The notes under the pieces: generated by a model
Seen by the model: only the letters and a program-made list of their open reading frames with translations
What the model was told of the DNA's origin: nothing
Database searches by the model: none
Assembly: GCA_001603415.1 (NCBI GenBank)
Contig: LUYY01000270.1
Span: forward strand, 1 to 5,231
Reading direction: 5' to 3'
Origin: Bacteroidales bacterium Bact_07
GTDB lineage: Bacteria; Bacteroidota; Bacteroidia; Bacteroidales; Tenuifilaceae
DNA length: 5,231 bases
Program-made: the position numbers and the translations under genes
Part shown: piece by piece, positions 1-5,231 of the stretch
Layout: every line of letters starts with the position of its first letter
Numbering within the stretch: position 1 is the first letter of the stretch

Positions 1-55
1 TCTAAAAACACAAAAATTATATTATTTTTAATGTTACTTTTGCATTGATTTTCCG

Positions 56-63
56 TATATTTG
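56..63 (+). promoter_or_regulatory. Candidate Bacteroidota -7 promoter element for the siaC-like gene
   Basis: TATATTTG matches the Bacteroidota -7 consensus TAnnTTTG and would place the transcript start near position 70, about 40 nt before the ATG at 109. A TTTG at 39-42 could be a -33 element, but its 13-nt spacing is shorter than usual. A second match, TACTTTTG at 35-42, has no TTG at the expected distance upstream. The rest of 1-108 is AT-rich and shows no coding sequence. The match rests on a short motif in AT-rich DNA, so it is tentative. Confidence 0.3.
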
Positions 64-108
64 TTTGATAAGAAGATTGATGAAATCTACTTTAAAAAAG
101 AAAGTTGT

Positions 109-489
109 ATGGATCCATTAAAGGTTAACGGTACCAGCCAATATCCAACTATCACCCTCGATAAGGATTCAGGTATTTTTGAGTTTAAGGGAAACTCCTT
201 GCCTGAGGATGCAAAAGCGTTTTATGAGCCAATTATAGCATGGATTGAGGAATACGCAAAGAATCCGAATCCTGAAACTATTGTTCGCTTTAAAATGATT
301 TACTACAATACTCCCAGTTCAAAAATGCTTTTTCAGATTCTAAAACGATTTGAGAAAATTGCTCAAGATGGGCATAAAATATCCATAATATGGCTATACA
401 ACGAGGATGATATCGATATAAAAGATGCCGGAAAGGACCTATCGAACCACATCAAGGTACCATTCAAGCTCGAATCATACAAGGAATAA
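109..489 (+). CDS. siaC: SiaC-family regulatory phosphoprotein (DUF1987)
   Basis: This is a small cytoplasmic protein of 126 residues with no signal peptide or membrane segment. I recognise the DUF1987/SiaC family from the N-terminal MDPLKVNGT, the SGIFEFKGNSLPEDA stretch (21-35), the WIEEYAKNPNP helix (45-55) and the central FKMIYYNTPSSK (61-72). In Pseudomonas aeruginosa, SiaC is phosphorylated on Thr68 by the kinase SiaB, dephosphorylated by the phosphatase SiaA, and in its unphosphorylated form activates the diguanylate cyclase SiaD. Here the Thr of YNTPSSK is also residue 68, and the length matches. The ATG at 109 is chosen because it gives the family length. An in-frame TTG at 61 would add a poorly supported 16-residue leader and overlaps the candidate promoter. 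No SiaA, SiaB or SiaD gene lies in the window, so partners and output are unknown. The symbol indicates family membership, not proven orthology. Confidence 0.88.
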   Translation: MDPLKVNGTSQYPTITLDKDSGIFEFKGNSLPEDAKAFYEPIIAWIEEYAKNPNPETIVRFKMIYYNTPSSKMLFQILKRFEKIAQDGHKISIIWLYNEDDIDIKDAGKDLSNHIKVPFKLESYKE

Positions 490-520
490 AAAAAGGCCTT
501 TATGGCCTTTTTTTTATTCC
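483..520. terminator. Bidirectional rho-independent terminator between convergent genes
   Basis: A GGCC/GGCC core (495-498 with 504-507) closes a TTTAT loop. It is extended by seven A:T pairs and, after one bulged T, by GGAAT/ATTCC (483-487 with 516-520). The arms give a T-tract in either direction: eight T after the stem on the plus strand and seven on the minus strand. It lies between the stop of the siaC-like gene (487-489) and the stop of the convergent LPP20-domain gene at 533, so it can end both transcripts. The outer stem includes the siaC-like stop codon. Confidence 0.88.
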
Positions 521-532
521 TACTATTAACGG

Positions 533-1822
533 CTACCAATCGGTAGTGTAGCTGTGATTATAAATTCTGTAGGTTTTTAGTTCGCCTGAAGCATCACGGT
601 AATGAATGTATCCTGATAGTAAGGAAAGTGTTTTACCCGAAGAAGAGGTTTCGGCAACCTTCAAGGCCTGATCGGAGTTAATCTTTAAGGTATGGTTACC
701 TTTCCCTTTGAACGATTGACCAATATTTTCAATAACAACCGGGGGTAGTCCTTTCCACTCCAATACTACCTTTTCAACCACAAATGGGGAATCGTACTTT
801 GAGCGAATGGTCATATCAACTATTACTCCATTCACCGTAGCATCATCCTTAGAAATGGCATTCATGTGAATGGGATCAGTTAAAAAGATTGATGCCTTAT
901 TGGCTGCCACATCAAAGTAGAAAGGCTTTTGAACCGTTACGCCACCAAACATATACTTTACAAGGATATTATTTTCAGGATCCTCGTAACAATTCTCGTA
1001 ATTATACTTAATCACTACATTGTCGGTGTTATTTACTACCGAGGTTATACGAGCACATTCCGACTTGGTGGTGGGCTTTTTAGCAGTAGATATGGCGCGT
1101 CCGTTCAACCTAAGATAATACTTAAGCTCACCTAAGTTGCTTTCCAGCTCAACAAGTTCAATTGAGCCAAGAAGCGATTTATATCGGGTAATTCCAAGGT
1201 TACACTGGTCAACCCTGCCATCCATGAAGTAATCCTTAAGCGAGGTGAGCTCGGCAATGTTTTTCTCGATCTGCTCAATCGATTCAACCTTATCAACCTG
1301 ATCCAGTAAATCCTCCATTTGTCGGGTTAGTTCGCGGTCACGCATCTTATAGTCAAGCACCAGCATTTTTAGTTCACTTTCCGGGAAAGGATACTTAATA
1401 TGGTAAATAAAGTAAACCGATTTGTCGGCACGCTGACGCTTTTCCCAGTAAAACTCGCTAACCTTGGATATTGAAATGCCCTGCAAAAAGGGAACTTTAC
1501 CCGACTGCGTGGTTGTAGTGGTGGCAAATTTTTCAAGGAATGCATTAACATTATTGTTATAGTTGGCCTCCTCCTTGCGTACCTCGGAGCTTGCTTTGAC
1601 ATTCTCCGCTACCGACGAAACAATTTGTGCTTTTACATTCGAAAGGGCATCTTGCTGAGCGTCCTGTGCGGTAGGCCCAGTACCGGTAACTATTATAAAA
1701 TCCTTTTCCAAACCATTCACCCATTTGGGTTGTTTTCCGCTTTTCTCCAGAAGTTTATCTTGGGCAAAGGTTAAACTTACAACACCCAGAATGGATAAAG
1801 CCAGAAGCAATATCTTTTTCAT
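533..1822 (-). CDS. Secreted LPP20/FlgT-N-like domain protein, 429 aa
   Basis: The start is the ATG at 1822, which begins directly with a signal peptide (KK, hydrophobic core, likely cut after Ala20 in TFA-QD). A longer reading from a TTG at 1858 would put 12 charged residues before it. Residues about 30-145 look like an LPP20/FlgT-N domain: PKWV (32-35), a beta-strand ending in GTG (47-49), then an alanine-spaced helix (A55, A59) and a closing strand VYFIYHIKYPF. Residues about 150-215 are charged and helical, possibly a coiled coil. From about 230 to the end the protein is beta-rich and I do not recognise it. Mature cysteines are at 207, 256 and 278. There is no lipobox, so it is probably soluble in the periplasm or held by partners. 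It lies 103 nt after the LPP20 lipoprotein gene, behind a terminator-like hairpin, so it may be expressed partly on its own. The role is unknown. Confidence 0.85.
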   Translation of the reverse strand: MKKILLLALSILGVVSLTFAQDKLLEKSGKQPKWVNGLEKDFIIVTGTGPTAQDAQQDALSNVKAQIVSSVAENVKASSEVRKEEANYNNNVNAFLEKFATTTTTQSGKVPFLQGISISKVSEFYWEKRQRADKSVYFIYHIKYPFPESELKMLVLDYKMRDRELTRQMEDLLDQVDKVESIEQIEKNIAELTSLKDYFMDGRVDQCNLGITRYKSLLGSIELVELESNLGELKYYLRLNGRAISTAKKPTTKSECARITSVVNNTDNVVIKYNYENCYEDPENNILVKYMFGGVTVQKPFYFDVAANKASIFLTDPIHMNAISKDDATVNGVIVDMTIRSKYDSPFVVEKVVLEWKGLPPVVIENIGQSFKGKGNHTLKINSDQALKVAETSSSGKTLSLLSGYIHYRDASGELKTYRIYNHSYTTDW

Positions 1823-1838
1823 ACACTTATGTTTTTTA

Positions 1839-1850
1839 CCCCAAAAGGGG
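1839..1850 (-). promoter_or_regulatory. Perfect palindrome/hairpin in the leader of the 429-aa protein gene
   Basis: CCCCTTTTGGGG on the minus strand is a perfect palindrome that can form a 4-bp G:C stem with a four-base loop. It ends 16 nt before the ATG at 1822 and is followed by TAAAAAAC. It could be a leader hairpin affecting translation or RNA stability, an operator half-site arrangement, or chance. The trailing A-run rules out a minus-strand terminator. No good TAnnTTTG promoter is visible between it and the terminator upstream. Confidence 0.35.
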
Positions 1851-1870
1851 ATTGGCAAGTAAAATAATTT

Positions 1871-1907
1871 TTACAAAAACAGCAACCCCATTAGCTGGGG
1901 CTGCTGT
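1871..1907 (-). terminator. Terminator-like hairpin after the LPP20 lipoprotein gene
   Basis: On the minus strand ACAGCAGCCCCA pairs with TGGGGTTGCTGT as 12 continuous pairs, including one G.U, around a five-base GCTAA loop. The stem is followed by a short T-run (TTTTGTAAAAATT). On the plus strand the G.U becomes an A/C mismatch and no T-run follows, so the structure favours the minus strand. It begins 18 nt after the lipoprotein stop codon. The T-run is short, so it may be a partial terminator that lets some transcript continue into the 429-aa protein gene. Confidence 0.7.
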
Positions 1908-1925
1908 AGCAATTGAATTGGAATA

Positions 1926-2507
1926 TTACGGGCGTTCCTTGGCCATTTTATCCATTTCTTCGTTGAATACCTGCTCAAATTTCATCTTGTCGTAATCGAG
2001 TTGCAACTTCTGATCCTTTGAAATACGATCCTTAATATTGTTCAAAACTTGATCCTTTGGAACTTGAAGTGCATTGAACACTTGGTAACGACCTTCTTTT
2101 TGGAAAGTTTTTGTACAAGCAACCTCAACATTATTCAGTTCCTGGTTGATCACTTCACGGGTCATCTGCTCAAACTTCTGTTCAAATTCCATGGCATCGC
2201 CAACCTGACGCTCATTAACATAGCGGTCGGCAACAGCCTTCATGGTAGTGCTAATACTACGTGAAAGGTTGGTTTGCGCATCGATACGAGCTTTACTCTT
2301 AGCAGTACTCAAATCGCTGCTAATGCCATTACCAGTGCCACGGAAGTACTTGGCGTCGGTATGGAATTCATCATCATTACAAGGCACATTTACTTCCTTT
2401 CCTAAAGAGTTGTCTGCAGCCTTCTTTGAACCACCACAACTAGCCAGCATAAAAGCAAAGGTGAAAATGCCGGCAACCATTAATAAATTTCTCATTTTCA
2501 TAGTCAT
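1926..2507 (-). CDS. LPP20-family outer-membrane or periplasm-facing lipoprotein, 193 aa
   Basis: A lipoprotein signal peptide ends in the lipobox L-A-S-C, with Cys24 as the lipidated residue. The following GGSKKA has no acidic run of the kind that exports Bacteroidota lipoproteins to the cell surface, so a periplasm-facing anchor is likelier (inference). The domain is LPP20-type (PF02169): YFRGTGNG (54-61), then a long alanine-spaced helix (A69, A73, A77), and a closing strand YQVFNALQVPKDQV. The C-terminus is a charged helix rich in Lys, Asp and Glu. In other bacteria this family includes Helicobacter Lpp20 and the flagellar outer-membrane protein FlgP. Three in-frame ATGs (2507, 2501, 2495) are possible starts, and all leave an intact signal peptide. 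It is the last gene before the hairpin at 1871-1907, and 49 nt separate it from the gene before it. Confidence 0.88.
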   Translation of the reverse strand: MTMKMRNLLMVAGIFTFAFMLASCGGSKKAADNSLGKEVNVPCNDDEFHTDAKYFRGTGNGISSDLSTAKSKARIDAQTNLSRSISTTMKAVADRYVNERQVGDAMEFEQKFEQMTREVINQELNNVEVACTKTFQKEGRYQVFNALQVPKDQVLNNIKDRISKDQKLQLDYDKMKFEQVFNEEMDKMAKERP

Positions 2508-2542
2508 TCTGTTTTTTGGTTAAACTTAAAATCAACTAATTA

Positions 2543-2550
2543 CAAAATTA
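2543..2550 (-). promoter_or_regulatory. Candidate internal -7 promoter element before the LPP20 lipoprotein gene
   Basis: TAATTTTG on the minus strand matches the Bacteroidota -7 consensus TAnnTTTG and would start a transcript about 30 nt before the ATG at 2507. The nearest upstream TTG (2578-2576) is about 25 nt away, longer than the usual spacing, so the -33 element is not supported. The 49-nt gap here is wider than the 10-18 nt gaps between the preceding genes, which fits an extra promoter. Confidence 0.28.
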
Positions 2551-2556
2551 TAGGTA

Positions 2557-3528
2557 TTATTTTTTCTGGTAAAGCCAACTCCAATCCCAATTGAAGTAAG
2601 GAGCAGCACCCCAGTATGCCCAAGCTACTGCAATTTCCTTGCCAGCTTGTATCATCATTTTATCTTTTTCAATGGAATCGTCGTACTGTTTCATTTTGAA
2701 GTTCCATACGTTGGCGCCATCGGCCAGCATTTTCTGGGTAATTTCATCGGTTAGGCGAACGGCATCGGCATAGCACTCCATGTCGGGAGTAATTTTTCCG
2801 AGGTACTCGGCAGCCTTGTCGGCATTCATGTTAGCCCATGCAGCCTTAGCGCCTGCCATGTACTCAGTACATTTGTAGTTGGCGTACTGCTTGTAAATCT
2901 CAACCGACAAATCCATGCTCTTATCAAAGCATTCGCGGCAAACATCGGGTACCGATAGGAGAACGAAAAGCGCTTCCTCATACTTTTTCTGTCCGGCAAG
3001 GGCTTGTGCACCCTTTAGCACAACATCGCATTGGGAGTTGTAGTATTCTACAATCTTTTCCTTTCCCTTTTCGATGAATCCTTTGAACTGACCTGCTTTT
3101 ACATTTATGTTTTTTAGAGCTTGGATGAAAGCCTTCTCTTCGGTTTGACCAACACCTTTAACAGCAATATTGGTTTGGCTGAAGATATTCTGGCTTGCTG
3201 CATCAACAATGTAAAAGGTAACATCAAGATTCACAGCCTGCATGGGAGGTGCAGTAGGTGTAATTTCCTTGCTGATTTCAGTTACAAGAGGTACAATGCA
3301 AAATCTTGGGTTTGCAGCAGTAGCACCTAACCCATTTTGGGTGGCAATTTGGCTCATCTTATTTACAAGCATTTGCCTTGCCTCTTGAGGAATACCAGTA
3401 GCCTGGTCTGGAACAATTGCTGCAAGGGCAATACGTCCAAGATCATCGGTTTTACCCTGGCTGTTCTGTGCGCTTAGGTTTAATCCAAAGCCTATTAACG
3501 CAACCCATAGAATAATTATCTTTTTCAT
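2557..3528 (-). CDS. Secreted protein with CsgG/LpoB/FlgO-like N-region and TPR-like helices, 323 aa
   Basis: The start is the ATG at 3528, giving a signal peptide at residue 1 (likely cut after Ala20) and a 10-nt gap to the preceding gene. A TTG at 3552 would overlap that gene and bury the signal peptide. Residues about 30-160 alternate strands and helices in the order seen in the CsgG/LpoB/FlgO group: RIALAAIVPD, a helix, FCIVPLV, then LDVTFYIVDAASQNIFSQ, then KGVGQTEEKAFIQAL. Helices from about 165 to 270 include TPR-like stretches (AGQKKYEEALFVLLSVP and ANMNADKAAEYLGKI). Six mature cysteines (77, 167, 197, 200, 220, 252) include a CxxC at 197-200. The end is strikingly aromatic (W303, Y305, W306, Y311, F312, W314, W316, W318, Y320). 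The fold assignment is by pattern only. I know similar uncharacterised Bacteroidota proteins but no function. Confidence 0.83.
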   Translation of the reverse strand: MKKIIILWVALIGFGLNLSAQNSQGKTDDLGRIALAAIVPDQATGIPQEARQMLVNKMSQIATQNGLGATAANPRFCIVPLVTEISKEITPTAPPMQAVNLDVTFYIVDAASQNIFSQTNIAVKGVGQTEEKAFIQALKNINVKAGQFKGFIEKGKEKIVEYYNSQCDVVLKGAQALAGQKKYEEALFVLLSVPDVCRECFDKSMDLSVEIYKQYANYKCTEYMAGAKAAWANMNADKAAEYLGKITPDMECYADAVRLTDEITQKMLADGANVWNFKMKQYDDSIEKDKMMIQAGKEIAVAWAYWGAAPYFNWDWSWLYQKK

Positions 3529-3538
3529 GACATCAGAT

Positions 3539-4498
3539 TTACTTTTCGCCAAGTATTAACCATGCCTCGCCTAAACCTCTGAGGTAAAGTTTTGATGGAA
3601 CACCTAAACCATTGAGGTACTTACGAAGGTCGATAACAAATGAACGGGAATCAACAGCACGCTGACGGCCTTTGTCGTCGGTACGCATCATGGGAATACG
3701 CACTTGTTCAAACTTCATAAAGTTTTCGGTTGCATCGGAAAGGCTAAAGCGGCCCTGAACGCAGTTATCGGCAAACCAGTCTTCAATTAACTCGGAAAGT
3801 TCTTTACCATCGCTACCGAATTCCGATTCAAGGTTCTGCCCCCAATTTGACCACACCTTAATTTGAACCTTAACCTCACGCCCATTGGCAAACATATCCT
3901 CAAAATGGCGCATAAGGCCAGCATTGAAGTTGTCCATGTGGCTAAGCACAGCCTCCTCAAGGAGAAGTTCGGGCGAAGCAGCGGTAGAAGGATTGCCTGC
4001 ACCGGCAACACCAGAAACCTGCTTGGCTGTGTAAGCATCGAGCCCTTTAAGGTTAAAAACTATATACTTCTGCGGGCCTTGACGTTTAACCTCAAAGTCC
4101 AGATCCATAATGATATCGGCCTTGGCAACACGCTTTAAGGCATCAATTGGGCTTTCGGCCATCTCCGAGCCGCTCGATGAGCTAGTGAGCATTGATGACT
4201 CTGCTCGTTCCTGTTCAAGATTCTTAAGTTCCTGTTCAAGATCTTTAAGAGGAAAACCTCTATCGGCCATTATTTGACCCATTTTGGTAATTACCAAGCG
4301 TAAATCGGGGTCGGTTTGCAGAGCTGTTTTGTAGTCAGGGAGAACCTGCTTCAGGCCCTGATTGTTAAACTCCATTTTGTACCCGCGGCTAATGCAGTAC
4401 TGGTCGCTGGGAACAACCATGATTATAGGCTTTTTGGCTTGACCAAATGCTATAACCGCCAGAGCAAGCAACGAAATTGATAGTAGTAGTCGTTTCAT
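3539..4498 (-). CDS. Secreted DUF6175-like protein, 319 aa
   Basis: The start at 4498 gives an immediate signal peptide (MKRLLL, probably cut near Gly19/Gln20 to leave QAKKP). The mature protein begins with a strand, PIIMVVPSDQYC (24-35), followed by helices, a two-heptad coiled-coil-like segment (84-97), a Ser-rich linker (101-111), AKADIIMDLDFEV (126-137), GLDAYTAKQV (152-161), FANGREVKVQIKVW (203-216), and a C-terminal part ending KLYLRGLGEAWLILGEK. From memory this matches DUF6175, a Bacteroidota family of unknown function. The IMVVP-helix-ADIIM-strand-AYTAKQV order also resembles LpoB/CsgG-type periplasmic proteins (inference). It follows the 173-aa gene by 14 nt and precedes the next by 10 nt, so it is almost certainly co-transcribed with both. 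No catalytic motif is visible. A structural or assembly role is likelier than an enzyme. Confidence 0.87.
   Translation of the reverse strand: MKRLLLSISLLALAVIAFGQAKKPIIMVVPSDQYCISRGYKMEFNNQGLKQVLPDYKTALQTDPDLRLVITKMGQIMADRGFPLKDLEQELKNLEQERAESSMLTSSSSGSEMAESPIDALKRVAKADIIMDLDFEVKRQGPQKYIVFNLKGLDAYTAKQVSGVAGAGNPSTAASPELLLEEAVLSHMDNFNAGLMRHFEDMFANGREVKVQIKVWSNWGQNLESEFGSDGKELSELIEDWFADNCVQGRFSLSDATENFMKFEQVRIPMMRTDDKGRQRAVDSRSFVIDLRKYLNGLGVPSKLYLRGLGEAWLILGEK
4207..4248 (-). repeat. Tandem 21-bp direct repeat inside the DUF6175-like gene
   Basis: Two adjacent 21-base units (4207-4227 and 4228-4248) differ at two neighbouring positions. They encode consecutive heptads LKDLEQE and LKNLEQE, residues 84-97, with leucines spaced for a short coiled coil. 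The near-identity at DNA level suggests a fairly recent in-frame duplication or conversion. The reading frame stays open. Confidence 0.8.
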
Positions 4499-4512
4499 AT
4501 TTACATCATGTA

Positions 4513-5034
4513 TTAGAATCCTGAATCGAGACGGCGAGCAATGCCATCGGCTTCGAGCTGTTTACGAAGGGCATCGTACATAACCTGAACGTAGATTGCT
4601 ACCTTGTAGCCCTTCTTCATCTTTATTCTATCCTCGCCAGAGGGATCGGCATCGTTAGTAACCGCAATGTACTGGAGGTACTTACCCCCAACCTCAAAAA
4701 ACTTATCGAAGTAGTCGGCATGGATTTGTTCAGCGTTGGGCTGGGAGCAAATGGGAGGAGTTGGAGCAGAGCCTGCACCACCGGGGAGTCCTTTAAATAT
4801 ACATGCTGCTACAGCAGCCTCTTTGGCATTCATAACTGCAGCGCCAACATCCTTACCGTAACCCCAAACTTTAAAAACCTTGGTACCATCCTGTCCAACG
4901 CCAACAGGCTCAATCTCATAGTTATACTGGCTATTCCATAAAATCTTCCGCTCCTTGCGGGTTTGTGCATTGGCCGGTAATACCATTACCATAGCAAGCA
5001 CTGCAACCGTAAATCCTAATAAAACTTTTCTCAT
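4513..5034 (-). CDS. Secreted protein of unknown function, 173 aa
   Basis: A clear signal peptide (MRKVLL, hydrophobic core, ANA-Q) is probably cut after Ala23. The mature part of about 150 residues starts with a basic patch (TRKERK), then strands YNYEIEPVGVG and TKVFKVWGYG, an alanine-rich helix (A65-A77), a Gly/Pro-rich loop (82-96), the aromatic helix YFDKFFEVGGKYLQYIAV (108-125), and a final strand-helix pair GYKVAIYVQVMYDALRKQL. The end, RRLDSGF, looks like a conserved tail. The strand-GYG-helix pattern resembles the LPP20/FlgT-N fold, but no named family is certain. Cysteines are at 78 and 96. It lies 18 nt after the outer-membrane protein gene and 14 nt before the DUF6175-like gene, in one apparent transcription unit. 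Confidence 0.85.
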   Translation of the reverse strand: MRKVLLGFTVAVLAMVMVLPANAQTRKERKILWNSQYNYEIEPVGVGQDGTKVFKVWGYGKDVGAAVMNAKEAAVAACIFKGLPGGAGSAPTPPICSQPNAEQIHADYFDKFFEVGGKYLQYIAVTNDADPSGEDRIKMKKGYKVAIYVQVMYDALRKQLEADGIARRLDSGF

Positions 5035-5052
5035 ACACTTACTATTTTAGAG

Positions 5053-5231
5053 TTAGAACATAAATTTAATACCAAACATTGTTGCTGCACCTTTACGGTC
5101 AGTGAATATTTCGTCCCATTTTAATCCGGTATCACCATTATCGTTTTCGGCATTACCTATAAACGAGTATGAACCAATACCTCCCATTAGCTGGATGTTA
5201 TGTTTCAAATTTAGTGCCAAATTTGCACCGG
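5053..5231 (-). CDS. Outer-membrane beta-barrel protein, C-terminal fragment (5' end outside window)
   Basis: An open minus-strand frame enters from the right edge and ends at the TAA at 5055-5053, giving 58 visible residues. They contain an amphipathic strand pair (ANLALNLKHNIQL, MGGIGSYSFIG), a polar Asn/Asp/Gly loop (NAENDNGDTG), and a final strand, AATMFGIKFMF, ending in Phe. A terminal aromatic residue on an alternating hydrophobic strand is the usual outer-membrane barrel insertion signal. The barrel type cannot be told from this fragment. The stop is 18 nt before the next start, so it probably heads or belongs to the same operon as the five genes after it. Confidence 0.8.
   Translation of the reverse strand, partial: GANLALNLKHNIQLMGGIGSYSFIGNAENDNGDTGLKWDEIFTDRKGAATMFGIKFMF

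Noticed and set aside
61..108. TTG start giving a 142-aa version of the SiaC-like protein
   Set aside because: The extra 16 residues do not look like the family, the ATG at 109 gives the usual 126 residues and puts the phospho-threonine at 68, and the TTG overlaps a candidate promoter element.
929..1135. Plus-strand open frame opposite the 429-aa protein gene
   Set aside because: It is antisense to a well-supported gene and has no signal peptide, domain or promoter. The same applies to open frames at 2049-2264, 2242-2523, 3121-3330, 3863-4138 and 4720-4941.
1369..1602. Minus-strand open frames in other frames inside real genes (also 2826-3011 and 3787-4038)
   Set aside because: They lie wholly within better-supported genes, and their compositions do not look like folded proteins.
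1823..1858. TTG start adding 12 residues to the 429-aa protein
   Set aside because: It would place charged residues ahead of a good signal peptide and translate through the CCCCTTTTGGGG palindrome. The ATG at 1822 is a better start.
3529..3552. TTG start overlapping the end of the DUF6175-like gene
   Set aside because: It would bury the signal peptide of the 323-aa protein. The ATG at 3528 follows the previous stop by 10 nt.
4499..4512. Short palindrome TACATGATGTA between the 173-aa and DUF6175-like genes
   Set aside because: Five base pairs with a one-base centre in a 14-nt gap is easily explained by chance and cannot form a stable hairpin.
533..5231. Flagellar or curli locus
   Set aside because: The resemblance is at fold level only. 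No flagellin, rod, hook, motor, CsgA/B or CsgE/F-like gene is present in the window.

Overview
The window looks like part of a Bacteroidota chromosome, probably Bacteroidales or a relative. It has moderately AT-rich DNA, no strong Shine-Dalgarno sequences, candidate TAnnTTTG -7 promoter elements, lysine-rich signal peptides, and protein families typical of that phylum. I found no mobile element, phage gene, tRNA, rRNA or CRISPR array. Nearly all the sequence is coding, and the gaps are short.

Left edge (1-532): a monocistronic plus-strand gene for a SiaC-family (DUF1987) regulatory phosphoprotein of 126 residues. It keeps the threonine at position 68 that is phosphorylated in Pseudomonas SiaC. 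It ends in a hairpin terminator that also serves the convergent minus-strand genes.

Rest of the window (533-5231): six minus-strand genes, read from right to left. They are (i) the C-terminal end of an outer-membrane beta-barrel protein running off the right edge; (ii) a 173-aa secreted protein; (iii) a 319-aa secreted protein that I recognise as DUF6175-like; (iv) a 323-aa secreted protein with a CsgG/LpoB/FlgO-like N-terminal region, TPR-like helices and an aromatic tail; (v) a 193-aa lipoprotein of the LPP20 type; and (vi) a 429-aa secreted protein with an LPP20/FlgT-N-like domain. Genes i to iv are 10-18 nt apart. A 49-nt gap precedes gene v. A 103-nt gap holding a terminator-like hairpin separates v from vi.

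The five complete minus-strand genes all encode exported proteins, and a barrel-type outer-membrane protein heads the visible set. The likeliest reading is one envelope-associated complex: an outer-membrane barrel, a lipoprotein and several soluble periplasmic partners. Three of the soluble proteins share a G-x-G-x5-A-x3-A motif, and the lipoprotein has a variant of it. This motif is typical of the LPP20/FlgT-N fold. The families recall the flagellar H-ring proteins FlgO/FlgP/FlgT and the CsgG/LpoB group, but no flagellar or curli gene is visible. The function is unknown, and the complex is an inference from gene order and fold-level resemblance.
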